Source: Anisakis pegreffii (taxonomy: Eukaryota; Nematoda; Chromadorea; Rhabditida; Anisakidae). Taken from it: 64,000 nucleotides of DNA. The stretch's first letter is position 1. Every line of letters starts with the position of its first letter. The DNA is taken from positions 1 through 64,000 of the forward strand of contig JAPYMA010000161.1 in NCBI GenBank assembly GCA_035041965.1, read 5' to 3'. The notes below the pieces were generated by a model. The model saw only the letters and a program-made list of their open reading frames with translations. It was not told the origin of the DNA and ran no database searches. The position numbers and the translations under genes are program-made. This document shows, in pieces, positions 42,500 to 55,438 of this stretch.

Positions 42500-45400
42500 G
42501 AGGCGTGTCTGTTGACCAAAATACTCCTCAAATTTTTATTCCCCCCGTACGAACCACACACTCTAATCCCGTACAATTCGTCTAATTTCACATCAACTCC
42601 GATTTTTTTGCATTTGATTGTGAGCCGATCTCTTCGCTTCTTGCCTATCATTCTTTCTGTGACAATCGCACTCTCTTATTGAAAAATAGTCACGGCAAAC
42701 TCAAACACAATCCATGTTGACAGAATACCAACGATAATATGATACCATTGTCTTAGCTGATTTAATTGATTAGATACAATTCAACAAATCATGACCAAAG
42801 GGAATGCCTTAGAATGTGACTTAAGTTTTGCTTTTAGAATATGCTTGGACTTAATCCCGTTTTGCCCAGTTCATTCAGAATCACATATTTTCCAAAATTA
42901 CCATTTACTATTTTTTATCAACAAATTTACTATCAACAAATGATCAAAACGGTACTTAAAAGATCAAATGACTGAATTTAATTGTATCATACTAATCGAT
43001 GTTACTCAATATGATCAAGCAAGCTTCAGATTAAGCTATTACAAGAGTATCGTTTGGTCTTTGGCTAACTACAGGTCATCACTACTTCAGCTTACAGCTC
43101 TCCAGTTTTCAAGGTTCGTTCTCTTCGTTTTCACATTCACGAAGAATGTGTAATTTTTATCCTGCATGACATTTGTTATCGTTCATGATCGCCATCATTG
43201 AGTTTCATGCGTTTAACACTTTTCTGCAGGTGAGTTAGTTACAGTCTATTCGAGTTCAGGCCGACACAATACCATCTGAAATTCGCTGTACATTCAACTG
43301 CTTATTCTGGTGAGTAATCATTGTTTGATAGCTCAAAAACAGGTTGCCACTTTTAGCTATGTTATCTTCATTCATTGTGCATTATGGACGTGTTCATCAT
43401 AAGCAATGTGTTATTGCGATGACTAATGTCGTCTTCAGATACCGAGTTGTATTTGCATAATGCATTGTTGACAGCTTCAGTAAGTGTATTACAGCGACGA
43501 TTTTGGTAGAGCCGATTCAGTTGAATGCAAATAGTTATTTGATGCAGTTCCTACGATCTTTTAGTCGGTGATTCATAAGGATGACTGTGATATCTTGAAA
43601 TAAAATTCACAGCTGATAAATCTTGTTTTCGGCTGGCAAATTTCCCTTCAGAAAGATCAAACTGTAGTCGAGACCCAAAATCCGGAATATCATTGGAACG
43701 CAAATCCTCTTGTAATACTTCTCCGAACGAAAGTTTTAGTGCGCTCTCGATGAATATTCCAAGGAAATTCTCCACGGTCTTAGTGCACTCTCAAAACAGG
43801 AAACTGCTGTTCATCATGCAATTTCAACTCGGAACTTCTCATCAAAATGCTTGTAACTTTGTTGCTTGGTTGTCATTTCAACGGTCATCCAATGCCTTCG
43901 TTTATCTATTTCTCGATTTTCAGCGAAAACAAATCCTAACGAACGATGATAATTCATCAGACATGTGTACCGATTGTGTTAACATATGAGGAATTCGAAT
44001 TTTCCCAAAAAAAAAGAAAAGGAATTCACGAGCTCGTCTCGTCCCACTTTAGCGTTTGTTTACTCATACCTAAACCGTCAATACGTAACTAGCTACGTAG
44101 ATATAAAGATTGAAAAACGATAGACTGTCCTAACCGCCATATAACGAAATAAGATTCTTTAAATTTGTGGTATTTCTTTTAATAGTGCCAATAATATGGC
44201 CGAAAAGTTACAATTTGAAAATACGTACAGACAAGGTGGACTTAGAACCATGAAGGAAACCTATTGTATTATGACTTAGTAAGTATTTACTCAGACTGAT
44301 CTTTCAGTTGTTTACTCATTATCCGATTCATCTAAAGGCATGCGTATCGGAGCAATCAAACGATATGACTGCCAGCTCTTCTAAAGGATATCGAGATGGT
44401 ACGAGAAATATCTGCGATCCATTCTCATCACGCCATCTCTCGGCGAAACAGAAAACGCATTGCGAAAAAGATACTTCTATTTAATTTGGAGTGTGTCAAT
44501 GAAATAATTGGCTTGTGCCGACTCGAAAAAATACCAGACAGTGTTGGCATTAGTTGATACTTTTTATCTGGTAAAACACCAGCTGGTTTTCGGATTACTA
44601 AGAGAATAAAGAATGAGATTATCTTAATCTATATATTTCACGAAACAACGACGGTTCTTTTTCAAAAGTCTTCCACCCACATAAATATTGGACCCTTCAC
44701 TTCACGTCGAAATGCTTTTTCATCGTAATTCTTCACGAGTCTTTATTAAATTTGCACTAATTAATATTACTCGACTAAAAAAGTATTACCAAAAGTTATC
44801 GTTATCGTTAAGTTCAGTTACTTTTACAGCTACTTATTCTTATTTTTCTTATCGTTATTGTTATTGTTTCTATCATTGTTATCAACGAAACTGTCATTTA
44901 ATTAGCGTTATCCTCATGATCGTTATGCTCGCTGTCTCTTCAGTCTGCTCGTTTTCATTTCCATTATACGAATTATTTTAGTTGCACGGTTAAGAAAATC
45001 CGAGGAGAATGTATATATTTGTTTAAAAAGTGCGGAATTTTGCCCTTGTCTTCCGGTAATTTTGCTACAACTTTGTTTGTAAGTATGCCGTGTTCCGTGC
45101 AAAAAATTCAATGAATGTGAAAGTTTTGAACTTGATATATGATACTGAGCAAACAAAACGTTGACGGAATTTATTACAGTTACAAACAAATGAAGTTGGT
45201 TAACAAACTCAATACAATAGCAAAAATGCATTCAGTTGATAATTGATGAACGAACGAACGCCTCAACACAAAGCGTTTGAACAATGTACTTCAAAACAGA
45301 GACAAAATGGAATGTGAGAACAGGAGAGCAAATGATTTTGACAACCCATTAACGTTTGCAGGACTAATCAAAAATTAAGAATTTCCTCTTGTCCAGATTC

Positions 45401-45600
45401 CATCCAACCGATTCTCATAGAACTTGCGATTCTTGAAAGGGACTGAACATTGTTTAAATTATTCTCGTACGTTTGATACGGTCACTTTCTCAGTTCATAC
45501 ACATCTTCTACACTTCTCTCCTTCGACAGAGTTTTGTAAACGTTGATTATTCGATATAAACAATGGTGATATTAATGATTAATTGATTGTTGCTTCTAGC
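42500..45600. other. Gene-poor interval with one orphan coding-like stretch
   Basis: Minus strand 43551-43787 is open to a TAG and reads like protein (FGEVLQEDLRSNDIPDFG, then FISRYHSHPYESP). It has no ATG, only a weak GAGAG or CTAAG acceptor, and no upstream exon was found. A 98-codon plus-strand frame overlaps it (43693-43989). Neither is called as a gene. The rest shows nothing beyond simple AT-rich sequence. Confidence 0.35.
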
Positions 45601-45621
45601 AACGTTGACGTTCGGTTGTTG

Positions 45622-48587
45622 TTAGTTTTGTGGATGCTTGAGACATGCACTCGTTTCAGGGTCCATACTGTACATGCTCGGATTATCGTAGACACTATCC
45701 ACACAACGCTTTTCGTTTTCTGCGTTCAACGCAACAAATTCTTTGGGATAGTAATCGGCATCGAAATACGGTATCATACCTGCAACAAATTTCATAACCG
45801 TGAATACATTCATTCTCCAAAACGAATCATTCCGAGAAGCATTGGATGATATCGTTAGTTATGATGTGAATCTCTATTGAATTTTGTTTTCACTTTCACA
45901 TGCAACAGACCATTCTGTTATTGTGATGGATGCTTGACTACCGCTAATTTTTTTCTTGCTAACATTTAGATATATTTCACAGAGGATCGCGCTGATCCAT
46001 GAGGAGCTGTGGAAACGACACTCGGAAAATCGATTTAGTGCAAACAAAAGCAATCATCAACGAGAACAAACCGCCATAAGAAGCAGGTGCACATTTGCAT
46101 GGTTCTTCCTTCCAACTTGATGACCAGTCAGGCTGATAACTGAGATTATGCTGTATCTGATCCAGTTTTTGAGGCATGCCTGAATTCAGCGATCTGTTCT
46201 TTTTTATTCAATTTTCAGCGATTACGCCGGGCGATGAGTGGATATTTTTGGATGATGAATCGTGAATGAATAGACAGCATCATTTTGAAATTGAATCAAG
46301 GATCAATCCAAGATGAACGAGTGAGCATAACTCATATTTCATGTGTATTCATTAATTTAGCTCACATTTCGTTTGAGTATCAATGACACTAACACTTTCA
46401 AAATTCTAAAGGTCATGATTAACTTTACGATCCGTTTACTGACCTTTGCATGTCAGCCCTTCATCTTTACCAGTTGGAACATTGAAGTATTTGCAAAACC
46501 ATTTGAACGCTTTGATGCGACGGCTTTCCCCAGGACCTCCAGGTTCTCCTTCATCTTCACCATTGCATTCGTTGTTTATGATCAAACTCGTCGGTCCAAA
46601 TATCGGTCCCGAATAACCAGCCGCTTCGTTCACTGATCCCGCATTCCAACTGCCTGTTCATCCACAAATCAATTAGTTCATAACACCTGACTGGACTAGT
46701 TTTCAGTGTAACTGATAATATATTGCAGCGATACTCCTTACAGTGAAAATACGCTGTGCACAGAGTATCGCAAGTTTTGTAAATATCAATTACAATGTCA
46801 GTGACTATCGAAGTAACAATAATAACCTAGTACAATATCGTGCATTGCGGGTTTTGGTGGTTGCGGAGTCATATAGAACCACATCGAGGCGAGTAACGCG
46901 AGAGGAGGATCCATCTTGGTCATCACCAAATTCGGTTCAGCCAACAGATCAACGTCGATGCCGTTCGCACGGAGCCATTGCCCGAACTGACCGTAGTTGT
47001 AGTTGTAGGAAATCTGTAATTCGTTTCAGTTCCAGGAACCATTCCACAGACAAATCCCATTCGACGCTTGCAAATGAATTCGAAACATATATTTTTCTGT
47101 TCACCTGAATCGCTCCTCTACCAAAATAGCAATCTGTGTAGAAACCATCAGCCGTTTGATCGCCGCCATCACACGAGAAGAAATAATCGATCTGAGGACT
47201 GGCTGCGCAATATCTGCATATGAATCGAATATCACTTTTGATGAATTACTTAGGAGACATGGAATTATAATGTATGGTATCCTTCGTTGAGCAGAATCTT
47301 TAAAAGAATTTCAGACTTTTTTGACATGTCGATTATTAATTCGGATTTTTTGATGGGAAATTTGAAAAAGAATCTTTCACCTAAAGGCAAATATTATTTG
47401 AGAAATACATGAATAAATAGCTTTACCGTCCAGCCACGGAGCATTTCTTTCCGTCAATGGGTTGATAACCTGGCGATTTTTGGTCAAGAAAGGCCGAGAC
47501 AGGACCTCCTTCGAACCAGTTGTAAAAACCACCTCGGTAAAAGCAGTCGTCGGCTTGTGTTTTGCTCAGCCCACTGCTAAAAATACCCAACCTCATGAAT
47601 ACTCCGATAATGAAATACTCGAACATAACCACACATTTATGTGCGTCATCGCTTGAAACGGTGTTCACTGCTAGCCACGTTATTCCATTAATTTTTGTGC
47701 ATTCCAACTGGGTAAATTCTATTTGAGCAATCCAGTCACATAAGAAGCTCTAACAATTTTATGGTTTCATCGAAGCCATAGAGTATCAACTTATCAAAAT
47801 TCAATCATATACGTAAAAATTAACAAGACAAACTTGTAGAGTGATGCATCATTAGCGCCAGTCTCTTGTACTGCATGTGAGAAGAAAGCAGCCACATCGC
47901 GCCGAGTGTTCTCTTCGTAAGAATAAACTGAATTTGGTGACGACGTTCCAAACCTGGGGAAATAGCGTGCCGCTATCACGAACGCTTCATACGAATATGG
48001 CCAGCACTTATTGGGACCCCATCCGATGTTCGCATACGGGAAGAGATCCTGGAAATGGATACTTTCGATTCTGGCGACTCTAGAATCGTTCAGGATTGAA
48101 CTGTTAAGAATTATTTTGAGTGATCGTGTTCGTGTGAACAACTGAAATTCATTTGATGCTCTTGAAGGAACACGAGCGATCTAAATATATATCCATAGGC
48201 TCACTTCGAACATTTCTTTCGTGAACCACTTTTCAATATCCGACGGTTTCTTATTATTGGGATCTGTGGGTGGCGTGCAGTCCTGTGGTGGTCCCGTACC
48301 ATATTTTGCTTGAGGTGGACAGTTCGATGGAACACCTTTGACGAAAGATGATTGATCTGAAAACTCTCGCTTTCGATTGAATTTCAACAATTATCGCGTT
48401 TCACTTCCAGAACTTTGGAAATACATGGAAAATTTTCAAGTTAACCAAAAGATTTCAGTTCATCAAGATAAAATCACCAAAAAAAATTGGATTAGAGACT
48501 TTTAGACTCAATATCGTACCAAATGAGAATGAAATATTATCACTTACAAAGTAGTGCAGTAAGCACGAGTACAATTGGACTGGACAT
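45622..48587 (-). CDS. GH19 (class I-type) chitinase, secreted
   Basis: Hydrolyses beta-1,4-GlcNAc polymers. Nine exons: 48548-48587, 48205-48356, 47834-48048, 47427-47576, 47105-47213, 46827-47013, 46444-46653, 46072-46179, 45622-45779; every join keeps phase; 442 aa. Start MSSPIVLVLTALL is a signal peptide. GH19 landmarks in order: EKWFTKEMFEDLFPYANIG, YSYEAFVIAARYFPRFG, AAFFSHAVQETGAND (Glu126, the expected general acid), DDCFYRGGFYNWFEGG, YFGRGAIQISYNYNYGQF, LASMWFYMTPQPPKPAMHD, AGYSGPIFGPTSLIINNEC. The ETGAND loop differs from the plant ETTGG form. No chitin-binding domain is evident. After the catalytic core come two Cys-containing exons (KCAPASYGG; KRCVDSVYDNP) with no recognised domain. 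C. elegans encodes GH19 members, so this need not be recent transfer; the intron-rich structure agrees. Likely roles are eggshell or cuticle turnover or digestion. Alternative calls are unlikely. Confidence 0.93.
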
Positions 48588-48621
48588 TATGCAAACTAAT
48601 GGATATCTGATATGCGATCAA

Positions 48622-48631
48622 CTATTTATAG
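48622..48631 (-). promoter_or_regulatory. TATA box of the chitinase gene
   Basis: CTATAAATAG on the minus strand, 35-44 bases upstream of the ATG at 48587. Context and spacing are good for a core promoter with a very short 5' UTR. Confidence 0.6.
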
Positions 48632-51600
48632 ACCTACACCTAGCACATGCTATATCTCAATCAGCAAAATAATAATCCATTTATTGCATCCTCTCTCGAC
48701 TATCAACAACACTAATCGCATTCTATAAATGTATTGTACAACAGATCTTTTCAAGAGAGCGCTCTTGGACGACCTAGCCTTTCCTCACAGTTGCGTTGCT
48801 TTGCTCACAACAAACAACAACCACAACTGAGCCAACAGTTTATAAGTTTTATGCGTTTATCTGCAAAAATGGCAATCGTAAACCAAACAAATGCAAGCTC
48901 TATTGCGTCATGCCTTTTCTGTGCTGCAAAAAAGTCGGTCAATTAATCGTGAGATGTAAACAATTCTATGCAAATGTCGAGTCTTGCATTAACACTCGTA
49001 ACTAATAATCACATCTGAATAAATAGCAAAAATCGTACGGACACAAAACATGCTATATTGGATTAGAGAAATTTTGAAATTAAAACAGTTTTGATATCAT
49101 TTATGACTTATGATTCCTCTATCGATACAACTATTCGTGCGTGCTCTTAGAAAGCCAGATTGCAGATGAACATTGGAAATTAAAATTTAAAAAAACAGTG
49201 GTTGTTGATGATACCTGTAGGAGTAGTTGATATGTGAGTGGATGTTGATTGAGTGCAATTTGTATCGATGAATTGAAAACCAAAAAGTTGACATTGTAAA
49301 AAATTTACAGTCGATAGAATGAGCGTATTCAATGGATTCAGTACAGATAATAACCACATCATTTTTTTGCGTACGAACACTGAAAGTTTCGCAATTGCCT
49401 CAGTAATATTAATACGCTTGAAAATACGTTGACACGAATTGCAAATTTTTGTTTTTTGCGGCACTTTCCATGATTTATGAAACTTCCCATAATCTAACTA
49501 GGAAGAATCCAATCCTAAAAACTTTTTAAACCATCGGATGAGTGATCGATTCAAGAGAACTGAAACAATGGCAGTTTTGGAATATCTCTATCGTTAGTTG
49601 TCTTCGAGATAGGATGCTTAAAAAAGAGAAACAGCGATATTCTGTTATCAACAATTGCGAGCTTGCGACTGTTTCAATCATGGATTAAGTGATTGAATAA
49701 GTGATGATTTGATGATGGTCAAGAAGGAGTTCTACCAATTCATCCGGAAGACAAATCCATAAAATGAGGATAGTCTGGGAAGCATTTGCCTTAGAAAATA
49801 CGGCATTGATGACTCAGCAGAAGTGTATTGTTCGTGCGAGTAACAACTATGACAGTGTGAGCAGTAATCATTTATTGTTCGCTGATTATTTGCAGATGAT
49901 CGCATCATTGAAACGAACAATTGCTTTTTGATTGTACTGAATGCAAAGCGATCAACTCTGCACTGAATCAATGACTTGTGATGATTCAATGAACAATCAC
50001 TTACATCATATGCACACGATGCGTTGGATGGTAAAGTAAATAATTGGAATGTTGATTCAATACTTCCTTCCGCCTTAAATATATTCTCACTTATTGAGTC
50101 TGAGCGTATCCATTGACTCCTTCAAGTACCATTGAACAAAAGATGTCTCAGTAACTGTCATCTGTTGCAGCTAGCGCGAAAATCCGGCATGAATAGGTGA
50201 TGCGGTATTGTGAGAATTGAACATTTAAGTAGATTTTGATGCAAACACGATGAGCTGGTGGTTTAAAGGGGTCACATTTTGCTTTGAGAATACATTGGGT
50301 ACTGAAGGCGTGGGTTCGATTCCGCGACGATGCAAAATCTTTGTTGAAGTGCGATATTGTCGTTAGAGCGATTTGGAGAGTGCAAAGAAATTTGAAGATG
50401 GCTCAGTTTCAATATAATTTTCCGCAGGTTTGCCTTTGTTGTCATTCAACAAGTGCTTGCGTTGAATTGAAAAGTCGGGATACCGGCGTTTCAATCAATC
50501 CACGTCTCGGAATTGATGTTCTGAAAAACCCTGGGACCTCGTAATTTGATATGAAACACGGCATTTCCCATAACTCAGTTGAAATACTCATCTAGAATTA
50601 TACATCAGTCATTCTCAGTTCATTCGTAATATCCGTCGTTCAGCACCTGACTGGGAATAAAATGGAGAAGTATTAACTACACCTTGGCAACGACGCCTAA
50701 GACTTTTCTCAGAAAGTAATCGAAGAAAATTTCCTAATGTCATCGCTTTCGCTTCGTTTTTCGTCATTAGCGTTCCGTTGTCTTCCGTTTATGATCATTC
50801 CCGAAAGTCGCGATTACTCCACAATTCAAGAACGGTCGCGATTTTGTTAGCAATGCTCTTAATTAGAGTTCGCATCGCAGTTTAACGGCAACTGACAAAG
50901 TTGATTGTTGTTACGATATTTCAAGTTAGTTTTGAGTACAATGAATGATTGCACTGTATGAATGAATATAAAATTAAGAGTGTGCTAAATTTTATATTCT
51001 TCAGTTACCAATTCTTTTTGAGCTCTTTCACTTCAGTGTAATATTATTTGAAGGAGTAATCGATCGCTCCCTCACAGATAATTTCACAGTTCACTCAAAC
51101 GAATGCAACATGAAAAAGTACGCTTCAAAATACCTAACCATATATGTCCACAATGATGAAATTACGTAGCAAATTGAACAAAAAAAAACATGCGCAAATC
51201 ATGTGAATAAGTAAAACGACCATGAACAAACATTTGAAATTGAACAGTAGCATTATCTGATCTGTGCGTTAAGAATGAAAATTGTACAGTGACATGTGAT
51301 CTATGCCATATGAAAAGTACAAATGTTGTTTCCTTGTCTACATTGTAGTGAATCTAAACCACAGCCACAATAATAAGTGAAGGTCGCTAACAAAGAGTAG
51401 GAAATTTGAATTTAATTTTCGCATAATGCAGTTTGAAAATGTGATTTTGTCCACGTAGATTCCTGTACATTCGCAATGCTGATTAATTGCGGTCGGTAAA
51501 TGCTCACTATCGACTTGAATTAGTTAATTGAAAGCTGGAACATCCATCAGTTTGCTGTATTAACGAATTTTGTGCTAGTTCTCCAAAAAATGAAAATTCT

Positions 51601-54600
51601 TCTGATGGACATTGTTCATGTGGTGAACAAGCGAGTAGTTACGGTCTTATTTGATGCGAATTTCCTACGGTTAGTTAACAGTGTGCATGATCAAGTCAAT
51701 TGAGTTTTAGTGGTATTGTATTGATTTACTGATAGTGAAGCTATTTTCACAATCAATCACTGAACATGAGTGTAAAGTTGACGAGAAATGTTGCTACTGC
51801 TGTTGTAGCCACGCTTTTGTATGTGCGAGAGATTGTTTACTTTCGCAAAAATTTATGACAGTGGCAAAGTTTATTTTTTCGACTTCCTCGGTCGAATCCA
51901 GAAACATTCAACGGAATGCGATTTCATGTGTTCAACTATCGTCACTTTCACTGTTTTGATTGATGGTTGGGTACAAACGCGTAGGAAAGTTTTCGTTGAA
52001 TGTTTCACGGTTGCGATTATTTTCGAACCTTTTTACACATTTTTCATGACTGAACATAAGTGAATTTCTGAGTTGTTGCCTGTGACAGATGAGAAGCTGA
52101 GTGCACATAACTCGTGCGAAAAATTCGAATTCCATTATGTGTTTGCTCATATGATCAGTTTTTGAGTACGCCGTTGATGTGTTGAACTCAGCCGAGAAAA
52201 ACCACTCGTTCAGTTGGTGGAATGAGATTTTTCGAGAAAAAAATTAAGTAGTCGCACATCAATCAGTTATCATTGAGAAAGCTTCACGTCATTTACATCA
52301 TTTGTTTTCGAAACGGTTACTGCTGCTTGCCTTCATCTGTTATTTAAACTTGTCGACTAATTTCGTCGGATCTCATCACATTATTCATAACGATAATATC
52401 AACTGTTATGTTCAAGTTTTCTCATTCCAGTTGGTTTTTTCTCTTGTTCCGTATTGATTTCCCATTGATTTTTCAGACCTTCAAAAGTTCAACTTCATAA
52501 CGTCAGTGCAAATTTCGTCTATGTAGGCGTGACATCGAGAAGAGTTTGAAATATGAAAACAAACTCCATTTGAAAATTATTATTATTCTCATTACCAGCA
52601 TTCACTTGTATCATTCGCTGCGTGCTTCTGATATCGTTTGAACTCTTCATGAACATGTTCCAGTCATTAAACACCCTAAATCCTCCTTGTTTAGTTCAGT
52701 TCTATTTCCTTGCATCCCTTATGATTGCACAAGCGATTTCACTATCAATGAGTCGTTATCAGTCAATTCATCAGTATCATTTTCATCATGTTTACTATTT
52801 CGGATTACCTTCAACAAATTGCATATTGTAATGGGCCTAAATGAAATCATCGAATGAAACTGTAAACGTTATCGAGGACAAAGTACGAAATAGAATTTGT
52901 GTTATGTTGTGAAAAGCAATGAAAAATTGCGGCCTGAACACAAGAAGAAATATTTTGAGTGTTCTCAATTGAGTCTTCACACTACTTATGTATTTTATAA
53001 GAGAGATGTATGTCTGAATGCGAACGTTTGTAAATACAAAGAATATTTGAAGAAGAATCGTTGAAATAACCGAACGAATTATACTTTCTATTAGATGTTC
53101 TTCTTAGATATTGCACGGTTGAGCCGGCCGGCCGGCCATTTCACTCAGTTACGATGGCTATGTTCATCATTGCTTCCACCAATATTTGCTTTCGTCATCG
53201 TCATAAAAACGAAAAGCACGTTTGAGCATTCCGATGAAATGTTGTAGCTAACGAAAAGCTTCAGCTGTATAAACAAACAGTTTTCATAATTTGTTTGTAA
53301 GATTATTATTTTACTTGTAATCATTGTTCAACGCTATAATCACCGTCACCTTTAACACTGTACGTACCCGACTTAGTCATTCGTGACCTTTTTTTGAATT
53401 CATGCCTATATGTACATAGAAATAAATTCAAAAGCAAACAAACAAAAAAACATTTTTACAGCAGTGCTAACTGAACGAGATTTCTTCACATCAGTGCATT
53501 GCAAATCAGTCAGTGCAAGTGCCGTATCGTATTGATTTTCATGCAATCGCTCGCTGGTTGTCACGTTGAATAATTCATAAGAGAATTTGCTTTTCATCAC
53601 TTCGAAAAATTCCACCGAATGCATGATGATTTCTTCAGCTGTTTTCTGCATTTCTAAACGATTTCAGCTGGTTGCGTTGATTAATCCGTGAATTTTGATT
53701 GGAATCTTAATGATGATTGCGATTTCTTCAAATCTCCTTAATATGATTTTGTCTCATAAATGTAAATGAGCACTTTCATGCAGATTCTAGATGAATACTT
53801 GAACAAGTCATGTTCATTCTGTCAAATAGTTTATCTGAAGTCAAACAACGCTTACCAATTTTTGCCCTCAATTGACGTTGGGAACGTTTGCCATTTAGGG
53901 AGTTTGTTTGAGGAAAAGTGCTTTATCTCAAGATTTGTTTTAGAAGAAGAAATATTGCAGATAGATATCATGAAAGTTTCTGTTCAATCGTTTGCCAAAC
54001 CTATGCGGAGCACTCATTGAGTTTATTGCCTAATAGAACTTGATTACTATCGATCACGTTACTGCCAGTGTAATTGTTGAGTGCGAGTGAATGATCGAAT
54101 GTGACGAGCGATTGCGATTTTTGGTTGGAATTTTACAATTAGAGAAAATTAAGTTTGAGTAATGAAGCGAGAAGATATGATAATTACAGTTTGTGGCTAG
54201 TATTTGCATTTTTAGTCTTTTTATTGTGTTGTTTGGAAAAAATCGCCGAAAAATTGATTTTGGCGTATTCATTATCGAGAGTGAATGTCACACACATTTC
54301 CAATCGAAATATGCACTTCATGCTCTGTGGTGTGCACTGCAATTGCGTTTTATATCATTCGAAATAATGATTTGTTGGAATGCGATTCCAATTTAATGGC
54401 GATTTTTGCGCTGATAATTTATTTAACGATGCTGATTATTTCTTTGATGAACGTTTTTACCAGTGATCATTATTCAACAACAGCGTGACGACATTTTATG
54501 ATCATTTGCAAAAAGTGGAGAAAGGAGAGATCTTATCTACTGACATCACACCTGAACTTCTTTCACGTTTTGCTTCCAGCTGTTTTCTTTTTGTTTTAAA

Positions 54601-55420
54601 TGCATTTCAAAACAGACTAGTCACGTAAGAATCGTTACAGTCATCAGTGCGGAACGTTTAGCATGAAAGCGTGTTTTCGGGGTTGTTCTCATGCTGATTT
54701 GGTGAGTGTTTTCTCATAGAACAGCATCACTAACGAGAAAGGAAAGGGAGTATGCACGCTTAAACAATATGAACAGAATCGAGAACACAACTGAGGACAT
54801 TTTAATACGTGTCTGTGAATGTTGAATTTTTAGTATCTGTATCCTTTTTTTAAATTATTAATACTTCCTGTGTCTAGTGATTAAATTTCGACACCGAAAC
54901 GATTCTATACGGCTGTTTTGAAAGAAGGGAATTTGCAGTCTATCTGAGACATGTACTCGTCGTTAATAATCACAGAGTATAATGACGAAATTATTTTTCA
55001 GCTCCAGAAAAAAAAATCATTCAGCTCCAAAAAAATTCATTTATAAGAGGTGTGCGCTCTCCTTGCTTCTGAGCTATCTCATCTTCTATTTATATTACCA
55101 ACCATCACATCATAACCGCTATTTAAACTCTTCTCCGTGAGGACGTCTGTGGCTAAAAATGAATCTCTTGTCTTGATGAGAATTACCGAAATGAAATTTT
55201 TTTGTGTTCCAGAAAGCTTTTTCTAAGCCGTATGGGAATTTCAAAAGCGAATTTTTCGTCGTCGTCACTTCTTCTGTTGTCTTGTCTTGTCTTGTCCGTG
55301 GTAATTTCAATAGAATTAATTTGTTCTGAGATGCGAACGTTTTCTTTGCGGTAATTTTTTTTGTTAGCCGTGTGTTTGTCGTGTAATTTCGATCAGAATT
55401 TGTTTGTTCGTTTGTTTGAA
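48632..55420. other. Large gene-poor interval
   Basis: Almost 7 kb without a supportable exon. Open frames (50284-50544 plus, 51735-52063 plus, 54155-54488 plus, 49180-49464 minus) are short, AT-biased and lack paired splice sites. A GGTTCGATTCC motif at ~50312 resembles a tRNA B box but has no matching stems. A 15-base run of overlapping GGCC units (53123-53137) stands out in AT-rich DNA. Confidence 0.45.
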
Positions 55421-55425
55421 GATGC

Positions 55426-55438
55426 TCAATTTTTTCAG
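55426..55438 (+). promoter_or_regulatory. Probable spliced-leader acceptor directly before the TMEM86-like ATG
   Basis: A T-rich tract ending CAATTTTTTCAG abuts the ATG at 55439. With no coding exon visible upstream, this is best read as a trans-splice site leaving a leader-only 5' UTR. Confidence 0.5.

Noticed and set aside
50255..50335. tRNA candidate around GGGTTCGATTCC
   Set aside because: Only a B-box-like motif; T-stem pairing needs an 8-base loop, and no acceptor stem, D arm or anticodon stem can be drawn.
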